Assembly: GCF_003086295.3 (NCBI RefSeq)
Contig: NC_092044.1
Span: forward strand, 7,094,843-7,158,842
Source: Arachis hypogaea
Taxonomy: Eukaryota > Streptophyta > Magnoliopsida > Fabales > Fabaceae
Direction of reading: 5' to 3'
Length of the DNA stretch: 64,000 bases
Within the stretch, counting starts at the first letter, position 1. Every line of letters begins with the position of its first letter. The notes under the pieces were generated by a model. It did no database searches. It saw only the letters and a program-made list of their open reading frames with translations, and had not been told where the DNA came from. Shown one piece after another: positions 10,194 to 21,896 of this stretch. A program made the translations under genes and the position numbers.

Positions 10194-10411
10194 AAGAAAA
10201 TATCAAAAATAAACAGATTTATCGTGCTCGTAGATTGCATTATCTTCACATACAAAATATGATTGCATTACAAGCTTTTGAATCAAGAATACATGTTCAA
10301 AATATTCAAGTTATACAACCTCTACAGGTTGAACCCCAAGAACAAATACAAATTGAATCTGAACAAGAATTACAAGTACCTTTATCACCTTTACAAAATC
10401 CCATAATCTAA
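10175..10411 (+). pseudogene. Open frame without a 5' start, possibly the tail of the preceding ORF
   Basis: The frame is open from 10175 to TAA at 10409-10411. The first ATG is at 10259, giving only 50 residues, Gln/Pro-rich with repeated VQ/IQ pairs. The part upstream of the ATG (KQIYRARRLHYLH) reads as coding. Either the preceding gene has a frameshift or this is an independent ORF started by a non-AUG or shunting mechanism. I favour the frameshift. Confidence 0.35.
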
Positions 10412-10426
10412 AAAAAAACATATAAA

Positions 10427-10672
10427 ATGCCCGGTTTAGCAAATCAAACATTACAAGATTTAAAAAATGATTTAGATCTTCAGAAAAGTCAAAAAAGATA
10501 TTATGAAGTAAGATCACAGAATAGTAAAATTTACACAAGAAATAGAGAAGAAGTAGAACAATTCTGTAAAAATTGTATAGAATGTATAACAAAAGAAATA
10601 AAAAAGTTGTTAAAAGAAATAGAAGAATTTAATAATGCAAATCCAACCCAAGAAAGATATTTTAAAAATTAA
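10427..10672 (+). CDS. Small viral ORF (81 aa), coiled coil
   Basis: 81 residues with heptad-like Leu/Ile spacing, a CKNCIEC Cys cluster at about residues 47-53 and a basic middle. It is unrecognised. It is the last clear ORF before the primer-binding site. Confidence 0.45.
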   Translation: MPGLANQTLQDLKNDLDLQKSQKRYYEVRSQNSKIYTRNREEVEQFCKNCIECITKEIKKLLKEIEEFNNANPTQERYFKN

Positions 10673-10682
10673 ATTTTCTAAT

Positions 10683-10931
10683 ATGAGCAAAATAGAATTT
10701 TTATTTGCAAAAATTAAAACAGAATTTTTAAATGGTAATGAAAAAATTGGTATCAGAGCCAAGATAACGATCAAGGGTAACATTTTCCCTTTAAGCAACA
10801 CTTTTTCAAATGCCAAATGGCTACAAATAATTGGTTGTGGTCACCTTAGCCACCACAAAACTTGGCCACCACAGAAGGCACCTTATTATATATGCAAATT
10901 AAAATATATATTGGTATCTTTTAGCAAATAA
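10683..10931 (+). CDS. Possible ORF spanning the primer site, probably running into host DNA
   Basis: The frame is open from 10635 with ATGs at 10635 and 10683 and contains the primer-binding site. The last third is AT-rich and may be host sequence past the viral edge. Soymoviruses are reported to have the primer site inside an ORF, which would fit, but coding potential here is weak. Confidence 0.25.
   Translation: MSKIEFLFAKIKTEFLNGNEKIGIRAKITIKGNIFPLSNTFSNAKWLQIIGCGHLSHHKTWPPQKAPYYICKLKYILVSFSK
10748..10760 (+). other. Primer-binding site for initiator tRNA-Met
   Basis: TGGTATCAGAGCC is the complement of the 3' end of plant initiator tRNA-Met, used to prime minus-strand DNA by caulimovirids and many plant retroelements. 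No LTR end lies beside it, so it belongs to the pararetrovirus. A hairpin with 7-base arms (TTGTGGT 10835-10841, ACCACAA 10852-10858) lies about 75 bases downstream. Confidence 0.8.
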
Positions 10932-10935
10932 TTTA

Positions 10936-13103
10936 GTTTTATTTAATTTATTTTAATTTTAATTATAAGCTCATTCATTTTTAAATTAATTATATTTTTA
11001 TTTAATAGTAATTATAAACTCATTTATTATTTTCTTTTCATAATTATATAATATCTATTAATATTATTTTTTAATAAATACTTGTAGTTGTAGTATATAA
11101 TAGTATAATAGATATAAACTAATTAATAAATTATTAAAATTCAAAAATAATAGTTATTTTAATATAAAAAATAAAAATATTTATGATAGAATAAAATTAA
11201 TAAAATACTTATTATTTCTGTTTCATATTGTTTAGAATAACTAGATATTTTTAAAATATTAGTAAATATATGTATTTTAAATTTTTAAATCTAAATTTTT
11301 TACTATATTTTATTTTTTATTTACATAAGATTGGATCAATCGGTTCAACCAATCACTAACCAATGACTCATTAATTCAATAATTTGACACATTACACATG
11401 GTATTAGAGGAAGCAAACAACAGATTGCACATGGTATTAGATTTTCTGTGTATAATGGTAAGAACGGTGATTGATCAAATAGATGAGACAACTATCTCTG
11501 GCTTTGGTCTTGTGATTTAGTTGTGAATATCTAGCATATAGTCATAACAGTTGGATGATAAGGGTGGATGTTAGTTAGTCATACAGATTACATTAGTTTG
11601 TGCGACAGAATTGGAACGTAGGATTTTGTTTGTTGTGTGTGCTTGGTTTACATCTTCATGAATATTCTCATTTGAATAAAGTATTTTATATAATTTGAGT
11701 AAATATTTAAATTAATTTTTAAATATTATAAATTAAATATTTTGGTAATTAACAATTTTTTATTATTTTAAAGTTTTTAGGCGAATATATTTTTCTGTAA
11801 AAGGAACTACTAGTTTAATTTATTTAGACCTACAATAAAATTTGTTAAAATTTTATTAAAAATAATAATAATGTGTCTAATCAAAATAATTCTTGAAGAT
11901 TTTTCTAATAATAAAAAATTGTTAAAAATTAAATTGTCTAATTTAAAGTTCTTTAGAAATTAATTTAAGTGCTTAGTTTTATAAATTTTTACTCATTAAA
12001 AAAATAATTTAAGTAGCAACTTCAAAAATATTTTAGTTATGTTATTCTTATTATGTTTGTATTTTTTTATTCCTCTATCTATTAAATGTTTACATTTTGT
12101 TTTTCTTAATATCACTTAAGTTCTGTTTATTTTCATATATTACACATGTTTATTTATTTTAGCATAGATGTTTACTTTTTCATATAAAATATAAAGTAAC
12201 AACGTGGATGTGTTTATTTTTTCATATAAAATACTTTAGAAATAATGTGGATATAAGAGGTAAAACAAAATTATGCAGTAAGAATATAGGAGAGCATTTG
12301 AAAAAAAAATAACCTCCAAAGCATCTCTTTGACTAGTCTATTAAACATAGTTATTAGAATTGAATTGATAATTAACTTAATTAAAATATTAAATTATTGA
12401 ATTACCAATTCAATCGTTTAGTTACTATTAAATTGGTGACCCAATTATAATTAAGTAATTATATAGAATTATATTTTATTATTTTCATAATAAGTATTTT
12501 TTAAATTTTGTTTTTTGTATTAAATTAATTATTCTTAGATTTCAATAATTTATTAATTAGTTTATATTTATTACATGTTTTAAGTATTTATTAAAAAAAA
12601 TTATATAATCATAAAAAGAAATGTTATAATTAATAAAAGATATTTGACCTTTTTAAATTTAAAAATATTTAATAAAATTTAATATTTATTTAAATAATAG
12701 TGTATAATTAAAAAATTCTATCCTTGAAAAAAAAAGAATAAAAAAACTAAAATTAAAATTAAGTTTAACGAATATAAAATAATTTAATTAAAAAGGTTCG
12801 ATATATAATATATACAATAATTAACATATAACTTTGTAACATGTAGCCTTGCCTAATGGCAAAGTTACCTGAGCTAAGTCTCTTGAGCCTCACATCCCAG
12901 ATTTAAACCAAGTTACAGTCAGTTTTTGAATTTATTTCATAGCTCCTCGAAAGTGTTTATAATGCTTGAAGTGGCTTATACATTACACAACACACTCATT
13001 CACACACACTATTACTATTAACATGGCAAAGAATTTATCTCAGAATTTTTGGACTATTAAATAATCTCATAACAAAATATATTTTTAAAATTTTTCAATA
13101 ATT
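10936..13103. other. AT-rich spacer with no recognised gene
   Basis: Over 2 kb of very AT-rich DNA holds no ORF of interest. A stretch at 11330-11690 is less AT-rich and twice shows CATGGTATTAGA, which faintly recalls a tRNA-Met primer site. Bases 12840-12960 have a tRNA-like flavour but no proper box B. I support no feature in either. Confidence 0.5.
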
Positions 13104-16100
13104 TTTAAATAATTTATTTCTAATTTTAATTATAAATTAATCTCATATATTTTATTTAATTATAAAAATTATTTTTTATTTTATAAATTATTATTTTATC
13201 ATTCATTTATTATATTTATTAATAATAAAAAAAATAACGAATTAGATCTTCCATTGATCGTAATAACTTTTTGGCAATCCCAATCAATTAAAGGTTTATC
13301 TTTGATCCATTACATCCGTCGAAAATTTTGAAATAGTGTTTCTTAAAAAATCAATTGATTGGATTGACAAAACAATCGATTGAATTTCAGGTTCCCATAA
13401 CTCAATTGATTAAACTTCAGGTTACCACAAAACAATCAATTGAAAGTTGCAAGGCCGAATGGTTTTCGCAAAAATCACTCGATTGGTCATGTTACCCAAT
13501 CGATTGAACGATGACTAGAATGTGTGTAAGACCCATAATTTTCAAAAAAATATTATTATGAGTTAATTTTAATTTATTTATTAATTAAAGATTTTATTTT
13601 AGAAATTATTTTATTAGAAGTAATTAAGTCAAGTTTTGACAATTAAATTAAAAATTTTACTTAATTTTATAGTTATTGAATAATTTTTTATATTTAAATT
13701 ATACAGCTTAACAGTTGCAAAAGAATAAGAATTGTATACAATTTAGTTAAATAATATAGATTTTAGAATTTAATACTTTAATTGTATAAAGAAAGAAAAT
13801 TCATTCTATTATCTCTAATTATCGAATTAGAATATTTATTAAAAAATAAATTGTAAATTGATAATTAAAATAGTATCTTTAATAAATATTAGTATTGGGT
13901 TAAAATAGGTTTTTAATTATTCTATTACCCTTAATTTTATTAAAATTATTAAATTTACCCCAAATAAACCCTAATCGCCCTAAATTAGCCGCCATTTGCC
14001 CTTTCTTCCTTACTGACTTAACCCAATACACAGCAGCAGCTTTCCTTTCTTCTTAAGTCAACCCAAGACACAGCAGCAGTAAAAGGAAAAAAAGAGAGAG
14101 GGAAAAGGGATAGTGGAGAGAAAGAGAGAACCGAAGGGGAAGAAGAGAAGAGGAAGGTTGCACTGGTGCCACTGGGTCCTGCCACTGCCGCCTCGATGTT
14201 GTCGTCCTCACGAGCCGCCACCGCCGGCCTGGAGCCCGCCGCTCGTGTTCCACGGCATCGTCATCTTGCCGCGGGACTTGGTGCCGCCACTGCCATCGCG
14301 TTGTTTGGAGAGGAAGAGTCGCGCCTGAGAAAGGGAGAACCAGGAGGAGCGTCGCGCAAGAGGGAGGTGATACCTTGTTGTCGCGGTGCTTCCATGGCCA
14401 CCGACGCGCCGCTGCACTTCATCGTTACCGCTGAAGCCTTCATCACCATAGACACAGTCAACACTGATTAGGGCAGAGGAGAGTGAAAAGCATGAGAGAT
14501 GCACGGAAGACAGAGGAGCAAAAATGCAACAAAGGGGAGAAGGACGAGGTCCGCTCTCATGCCGTCCTGCTCCGCCACCGCTGCTGCCATCAATTAGATT
14601 GAAACCGTTGTTGTTGCACCCTGTTCTGTTGATTGAGCCGATGTTGGAGTTATTGTTTCGGTTCCAATATCTCCGTTCTTGAAACGGTAAGGTTTAGTCT
14701 TTACTCTGCTTCCATATTGTTCTTTTGTCTTTCTCGTGTTCTAACTAAGGAAATCAATGTCTCTGATTAGTACTGTTGCTTTATTTTTCCTATTCGCTGC
14801 TAGAACCATCATAGGGGATAATGTTGATGCCATCAGGAAACTGCTAAAGCTGCTACTAGTTCTGACTTTACTATCTTGGTACTGGTCTAATCGTCCCCTT
14901 AGGTTTGATCAATTTGTATGTTCTGTTTTATCACCGCTATGGTCTCCATGTTCTGATTTTAATTCTAGTCCTTACTTTGTCTTGAATCCCCAGGGTTGTA
15001 ATTGCTATTAATTCCTATCCAATCTGAATCTTTTATTTTGCTGCAACCGTGGCCACTGCGGTGAAGGTTAACATTACCGCTACCGCTGTTTCAGTTACTG
15101 CCATTGCCGTTTTAATTGCGTGAGAGTTGCATCTGCTGCCATGAATTAGTAGGAAAGGGAATTATCACGATTAAATTTGTGCGAACTCGGTTAATTGAGG
15201 TAGGGATTTTTCTTATAATCTAATTTATATTACAGAGTTGTGATAACTAGATATTAATGTGAGAGAACATATGTCTGTGATTATGATTGTCTTCTAAATG
15301 TGGTTGTTTGCTGGACTGAATGACTGATTGCTTGATTGCTTGAGTAGTTTGTGATTGCTGAAAAGAAATTAGTTTGAAAGGTTATTTAGTTGATTATTAT
15401 GAAAAATAGCTTTTCTTGGTTTTGAAGCTATTTTCGATAATGTAAAGGAATTAGCTTTGGAAATGATTTGGAATATGAAACTGGATTAACTTTGGAAATG
15501 GTTTAATTTTGAGTTAGTGACTTTATAAATGATTTAGTATTTGAGCTTGTTTGATTTTAAAAAGAGATTTATTATGGGTACTGATTCGCTTTGAAAATAA
15601 TTGATATTGGAACTAGCTGAATCTTGGAAAATGATTGAGGTTTGGAAAAGGTTTGAGAAATGTTTGGATGGGACCCGAACAAGGATGCAAAGTCCGAGTT
15701 TTAGAGGAGATGCTACCAAAATTTTATAAAATTGGAAGTTTTATTTGAAGTAATTAACTAAAAATATTTGTTTTTAAACATTATATGTTTTAAGAATAAT
15801 CTATTTATCAAAGAAAGAATTATGTTTTGGAATTGAGATTGTTAATGAACGGAATGGAAAGAGGATTGATGAGGATTTTCTTTGAAATATGGTTTTTGAA
15901 TAAATTTGGAAATGAGGTTTGGATTGATGAATGATTATGATGTTGAGAATGTTGAGATATGTGGCTTATGAATTTGAAATATCTGAGATACGAGGTTCCC
16001 TGGATTAAGTACCGTGACTTGCCACCATGTGTACCAGGTTGAAAACTCGATACTCTGTTGACCCTACGGCGTAAGTGTGACCGGGCACTATATAAATTCC

Positions 16101-16477
16101 CGGGAATGTTACCCCCATTGAGAAATATTGATTATTTGAGAAAAAGCAATGCATATACTCTTGGGGATGCACGTCGGGGGACAGTCTAAGGACAATTCAG
16201 ACTTGTCGGGTTGGCTGGATAACCGACAGATGAGCCTCATCAGCCATAGGACAAGCATGCATCATATGCATTTGTATGCTTTGCTTGAGTTTGAACTTGT
16301 TTTGGTTTGCCTAATTGCTAAACTGTTCCTAACTGCTACTTGAACTATTTGCCGTAACTGCTTCCTACTTGTGTTTTACTTGTCTGTCTTGCCTGTGTTT
16401 GTCCTGGCATGTTACATTTGAGAATGGACTTTGGTGCTGAATTAATGATTGTGTGGTTTGATTGCATGGTTGGTTTC

Positions 16478-16985
16478 TGTTCCGAGGGTTACCTGAAACT
16501 GTAGGTCGATCTTGGACGAGATCTTCTGTACTGGTCGGAACGGAGGTATCCGATTTGTAGGACTTGATGGAGGTGCTGATTCCTTCGTCCCCGGAGGGTG
16601 GGGGTACCTGCAAGGGACTCCGATGCTTAAGTTAGCAAGGGTATTAAGCAGATATTGAGTAGAATCAGAGTATGAGTTATACCTGGGTGCTCCAATGTAT
16701 TTATAATGGTGTGGAGTGACCTTCTTAGATAAGATAAGTTAGTTATCTTATCGTTATCTTATCTTTGAGGGAGGTCATCTTATCTTCTGGGGAACCGCCT
16801 TTCTCTCTGTAGGCTTGGGCTGCCTTAGGATTTGGGGTGTGTTCCTCTATTTGGGCCCTTTTTTGGGCTTTTCCGTGATTTGGTCGAGCTCTTTGAGAAG
16901 AGGTCGGTTTGTCCTGACCTGAACAGGTCAGTCGCTTTGTCTGTAGAACATCCCGAGTCGAACAGCTCGACCCCGGGTATGAGCA
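16478..16985 (-). repeat. 3' LTR of the Tat element
   Basis: Starts TGTTCCGAGG and ends GGTATGAGCA in plus-strand reading. It pairs with 26080-26588 as a direct repeat. It contains a TTATCTTATC-rich stretch at 16735-16790. A short purine tract adjoins its inner end. Confidence 0.92.
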
Positions 16986-17973
16986 GTGCCCCTGCTCGAG
17001 CTCGGTCTTCCTTTGGAGGTAGAGTCTTAGTTTTTAGGACTTCAAACCTTCTCGGATGGAGCTGAACTCGAGCATTTTGTCGACTTCATCTTTTGCAGAG
17101 TTCCTTTAAATGCGGAACGTTTTGCTTCCTCTGAGAGCGCGTGCTTTTGTATTAGCGTCCTAGTCTTGGGAATGTGTGAGGGTTTTAATGCCCTCATTAA
17201 TTGGTTTTTAATGCCCCTATTTTCTCTTGGTTTCCTTTATTTCAAATTTTGTATCCAAGAGACGGTTTTCCTTTTCCCATAACTTTCCTTCTTTTTCGCC
17301 GTTTCCTGTCCTGCATTTCTTATTTTCTTCCTGTGACGTTTTGGCATTCGCTGGTGCTTCTGCTTCACGATCGATCCTTACTGCTCTGCTCTTCAGCTTT
17401 TCCCTTCAAAGCTTTCCTCCTTCTTCCAGGGTGGTTCTGTTTTTGATTCTTTGATGACGCTCTGATTTTGTATGTTTGAAAAGGTTTGAACCTTTTCTTT
17501 AGTTTCTGTACTTGGTTTATTACTGTGATGCCTATTTCCTGGTCTTATTTTGTCCTTATGTATGCTTTGGGTGATTTTCCTGGTTCTGGCTTCTTTTTAG
17601 GGTTGATTTACGTACTTCTATTTCGAAAAAGGTTGCTCATTTGATAACTTGTTTGCTTCATTGATGATTTTGCTATACTGGTTGATGACTGCTCTTCAAT
17701 AGAGATGATGGTTTTTGATGACTTTCTTTTGACTTTTTGCCTTTTTCTTCTCGTGACGCTCGTTTTGTTTGAAAGATGGTTTTATCTTTGTATCTCTTTC
17801 ACTCTGTCATTGCCTCCAAAGGATGCCCCTGGACCTTGGTGTGCATCTTGGGGTTTTCCTTTTACTGTTTTTGTGTGCTTAAGGTCGCATTTGTTCGAGT
17901 TGCTTCCTTTTTGTCTGAACTTGCTTTTTGGGGTTAGTAACCCGTTTCCTTTTCTTTGTAGGATTAGTTGGCC

Positions 17974-19910
17974 ATGTCGTCTCGCAAAAATATTGTCGAG
18001 GCGTCCTCTAAGGTACCTGAGGGGATGTCCGAGTGGTTGGACTCCCTGGTGTTGCTGTGTGTATCCCTAGCTAATGCAGAATTCTGCACAGAGCTTAGGA
18101 AACACCATCGGATCTGTAGTAGTGAGAATCAAGAACGCAACTATGAGTTGGTGGAACCTGATTCTGATGATAGGGTCTGTTTTTCTACTTCAACCCAGGG
18201 AGAGCGTCCTTTCTTTTATGCATACGATTTCTTCTTTAGCCAGATGGATATTACCCTTCCTTTTACTTCCTTTGAGACCGACCTATTGTGGTCTTGCAAC
18301 GTGGCCCCATCTCAGCTTCATCTGAATTCTTGGGACTTTATCAAGATTTTTCAGATGGTTTGTCATGAGTTTGGCGTTAAACCCTCTTTAATCCTTTTTC
18401 TGTATCTCTTTGTGTTGACCAAGCCTGGGACTACCAAAAAGAAAGTTTCTTGGATTTCTTTTAGGTCGGCCCAGGGACATAAAGTCTTTTCCATGTATGA
18501 TGAGTCTTTCCGCGATTTTAAGAATTATTTTTTCAAGATCCGAGCTGTTGAAGGAGCTCGTCCTTTCTTCCTGGATGAGAATGACAAGCCTCATTTTCCT
18601 TTAGAGTGGCAGAGGAATGTAGTTGTGTCTAGGTATACCTGGGAGATGTTAGACGAGGTCGAGCAGGCTTTTGTCGTTGCTTTAGAGGATATTTGGGGGG
18701 AACCTCCTCATCTTGAGACCAAGAAGTTTCTGGGGGATCCATCCTTGATTCGTGATGCGCTGGGTATTTTATAAACTGTACTCCCATGTCATTTGTTTTC
18801 TGCTTTCCTTTCTGGATATTCATAAGTCGTTTGTATCTTTCTTGTTTTTCAGAGATGTCGAAGAATAATGACTCACTAAAGGCCTTTAAGAAGGCGAGGA
18901 AGACTACTGCGGCTCAGAATGTCCCGGCCAAAGTGGTCGGGGAAGGGTCCTCCCAAGTTTTGTCGAAGCTGTCTGTCCCGAGCTCTCCTGGGCCGAGGAG
19001 GATGATCTCGACTCCCCGGGTTCGTTTGGTTGACCCGTCTTCGACTTCAGTGGGTACCTCTGCTCCTCCAGTTACTCCTCCTCCAAAAAGACCTCAGACT
19101 GTCGAGCCATTTAATCTTGGTGCTCTGGATTTTGATGCAGCTGGGATTGTAGACCAACAGATTGCTCCTTATGGTGTCATGCCTACCGATGATGTATCCA
19201 TTCTTCGTCACTTAGAATTTATTACTCGGAGTGGTATTACTCTGGCACACATGTGAGCGGCTTTATACCGAACAACTCAATATCTTCCTATTCATGCTAC
19301 CAAGGCTTTTATGGAGGAGGCGAAATCAGAATTTGACCGAATTAAGGGTTTGAAGGATGAGCTCGAGGTAGAAGTGGCCGAGCTGAAAAAAGAGCTGAAG
19401 GGGGAGAAGGCTCGGGCTGTTGGCTTGGCGGTTGCCGCGCAACTGGCCGAGGATACGGCTCAAAAACACAAGGATAGCTATGTTACTACCTATAAAGAGA
19501 TGATGGAACTCAGGAGTAGGTTGGAATCTGTTCAGGCCGATTACTCTGAACTTCAAAGTCATCTCGTAGGTAGTGTTACTGCGGCTTATGAGAATCTGAA
19601 AGAGCAATTCCGAGTTCTTGCGCCAGATCTTGACCTTTCCCTTATTAGTCTGGACAATATTGTTAGGGATGGTAAGATTGTCCCTGACGATCCCGATGAT
19701 GATAATGTCGTCCCTCCTCCAGTTACTTCTGCCAAAGCCTCTGTTGTCCTGCCTTCCTCAACCTCGGCAGTTGAAGCTACTCAGCCAGAATCTTATCCAA
19801 ATGTCCAGATTTTGAACCGGGATGACGGGACAGTGGACGCAATTCCCCTTCAGACTCGCCCTCCTTCTCCCCAAGATGCTGCTACTGGGAAGCCTTTGGA
19901 CCCTCTATAA
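17974..19910 (+). pseudogene. Antisense extra ORF of the Tat element, spliced, one premature stop
   Basis: Exon 1 is 17974-18763, the intron 18764-18852 (GTATTT...TTTCAG) and exon 2 18853-19910; the splice joins in frame and would give about 615 residues. The frame opens to 17968 without an ATG, so ATG 17974 is used. The N-terminal half is a compact, aromatic-rich domain (WDFIKIFQMVCHEFGVKPS, PLEWQRNVVVSRYTWEML). After the splice come a Ser/Pro-rich linker, a coiled coil (about 19315-19600) and a Pro/Asp-rich tail. A TGA at 19254-19256 breaks exon 2 once. Tat elements are known to carry such antisense ORFs with plant-gene-like structure and unknown function. An AG acceptor just before the ATG hints at a 5' UTR intron. 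Confidence 0.75.
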
Positions 19911-20454
19911 TTTTTCTGATATGTTTGTGTATAGCCCGGTTTTTGTGGGCTCTTGAACTCTTTATTTTTGTAAGTTTGTGATCTCTGACTTTGGATGCTC
20001 CAGTTGCTACTTTAGAAACTTTATTTTGAAAAACAAAATAGTTTCTCTTGCTCTTGGGGTTGGCTTTAAGCGGCCTCTTGAGTCTTTGTTTTATGGTAAC
20101 TGCCTTGTTTCTTTGTGATATGCTTGCTTGCAGCTTTCTTTAGCACTTACCTGGAATCTTCAGAGTGTTTTTTATCCGACCTCTTTTGATTGCCTTTGTG
20201 CTCCTCATTTAGTTTTTGCCTTAGTTGAAACGTCCCTTTTAAGGCTAGTTGTTTGTTTGAGTATTCTTTGATAGAATACTTTATAGATTGACTTTGGCGA
20301 GGTCGAGGTCTTTTGGGTCGAGTTATCTCCCTTCTGTTGGTTGATTCTCTCAGTTGATCTTTTCTTGAGTTATTTCTAGTAACCCCTTGGGATTACTTTT
20401 TATAACTTTTTGTAGCTTTAGTCTGACTTCTTCATGCTGGTCCCTGTTCTGTTA

Positions 20455-20990
20455 CTAGGTAATCTTTTTTCTTGGATCTTGTTCAGATCTCTTTTGGGGT
20501 TTTACCTTTTGTAACTTTATCTTTTTCGGGCCGACTTTGTCATGTCGGGCTTTGTCGAGTTACTTGATAATCCTCTTTCTTGGACCTTGTTCAGGTCTCT
20601 TTCAGGGATTTATCTTTTGTAGCTTTATCTTTCCGGGCCGACTTCGTCATGTCGGGCCCTGTCGAGTTACTTGATAATCCTCTTTCTTGGACCTTGTTCA
20701 GGTCTCTTTTAGGGATTTATCTTTTGTAACTTTATCTTTCCGGGCCGACTTTGTCATGTCGGGCCCTGTCGAGTTATTTGATAATCCTCTTTCTTGGACC
20801 TTGTTTCAGATCTTTTTCAGGGATTATCTTTGTAACTTGTTTGTAGGAGTCCGACTTCCTCATGCCGGGCTCTTCGAAGTTATAGTAATCCTCTTTTATA
20901 GTGTTGGTCAGACCTCTTTCCAGGGCTTTACTTATAACTTGAGTTGTTGTGGCTGGTCCGACTTTTTGTGACGGTCAGTCTTTAAGTTAT
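20455..20990. repeat. Tandem repeat of about 107 bp in the Tat 3' region
   Basis: GATAATCCTCTTTCTTGGACC recurs at about 20565, 20673 and 20780, with diverged partial units on both sides. Each unit carries a CGGGCCGACTT-GTCATGTCGGGC imperfect palindrome. Tandem arrays near the 3' end are common in Tat and Ogre elements and can seed satellites. Confidence 0.8.
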
Positions 20991-21896
20991 TTTATAGCAA
21001 TCCATTTTATTAGGACCTCGTCAGGTCCTTTCTATGGATCACTTTCTATAACTTCTTGCATTATTCTATTTAGATCTTTGCCGATTTTGTAGATTTTAGG
21101 TTTTAACCATCGTTTTTATCGTGATCGCGCAGTGAATTCAGTTTTCACTTTTTGTCGATCTGTACCTTTATAATCGGGCGATGAATGTTTTCAGAATAAT
21201 ACGACTTGAGCGTTTGTAGAGAATCTGAACAAATCTTATTAAAAAAGAATGCAAATATACATGAGGAGTCAATTTTCTAAGTCGGGTGATTTGTAAGTCT
21301 TGGCGGGGCGCCTCGTTAAAAAACCTTTTTTCAGCAAAAAGAGTGTGCCTTGTCCAAGGTCTTTTATCACCCCTAGCTATAGTACCTTCTTAGGTTGCAG
21401 GCGTGCCATGACCTGGAAAGCTCTCGCCCGTCGAGTTTGGAAAGCCTGTAATAGCCCTTTCCCAGCACTTCTATGACTCGGTAGGGTCTTTTCCAGTTTG
21501 CTGCCAGTTTTCCTTCTCCCGGTTGAGTTGTTCCGATGTCGTTTCATATTAGGATGAGGTCATCCTCGGTGAAGGTCTGTCGTATTACCTTTTGGTTATA
21601 CCTGGAGGCCATTCGTCATTTTAGCACCTCTTCCCTTATCCGAGCTCTTTCTCGAATTTCTGGAAGTAAGTCGAGCTCTTCCCTTTGAAGTTGGTGATTG
21701 GCTTTTTCATTAAAGTGGATCACTCTGGGTGACCCTTCTTCGACCTCCACTGGGATCATCGCCTCCACTCCATATGCTAATCGGAAGGGTGATTCCTTTG
21801 GAGTGGAATGTGGCGTCGTTCGATATGCCCATAGAACCTGTGGGAGTTCTTCAGCCCAGGCTCCTTTTGCATCCTATAATCTCCGTTTTAACCTTG

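Larger units (their letters stand above)
3190..10935 (+). mobile_element. Endogenous pararetrovirus (Caulimoviridae, soymovirus-like), near full length
   Basis: About 7.7 kb carries, in order, a small coiled-coil ORF, coat protein, protease-RT-RNase H, transactivator/viroplasmin, a 35S-like promoter, movement protein, several small ORFs and an initiator-tRNA-Met primer site. That is a whole caulimovirid gene set in one permuted linear copy. Adjacent ORFs join by ATGA overlaps (3772, 9754, 9987) or short overlaps (7079), as is usual in these polycistronic viruses. The gene order, with several small ORFs between movement and coat genes, and a primer site downstream of those ORFs rather than in the 35S leader, suggest the genus Soymovirus. 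That genus call is inference. No LTRs or integrase are present. Both edges are approximate; I found no target-site duplication. A single copy without terminal redundancy is not expected to give a genome-length transcript. Confidence 0.88.

Noticed and set aside
11330..11690. Possible copia remnant with CATGGTATTAGA
   Set aside because: Two weak primer-site-like words only; no LTR ends, no coding motifs.
12840..12960. tRNA-like or SINE-like stretch
   Set aside because: No acceptable box B and no cloverleaf could be drawn.
14018..14504. Overlapping ORFs on both strands in a GC-rich stretch
   Set aside because: They lie inside a retrotransposon LTR, overlap each other in several frames and have low-complexity Ala/Arg/Ser translations. 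The same kind of stretch occurs in the related LTR at 46 kb with different frames open.
20455..20990. CRISPR-like array
   Set aside because: Contiguous 107-bp tandem units without unique spacers, in a plant retrotransposon.
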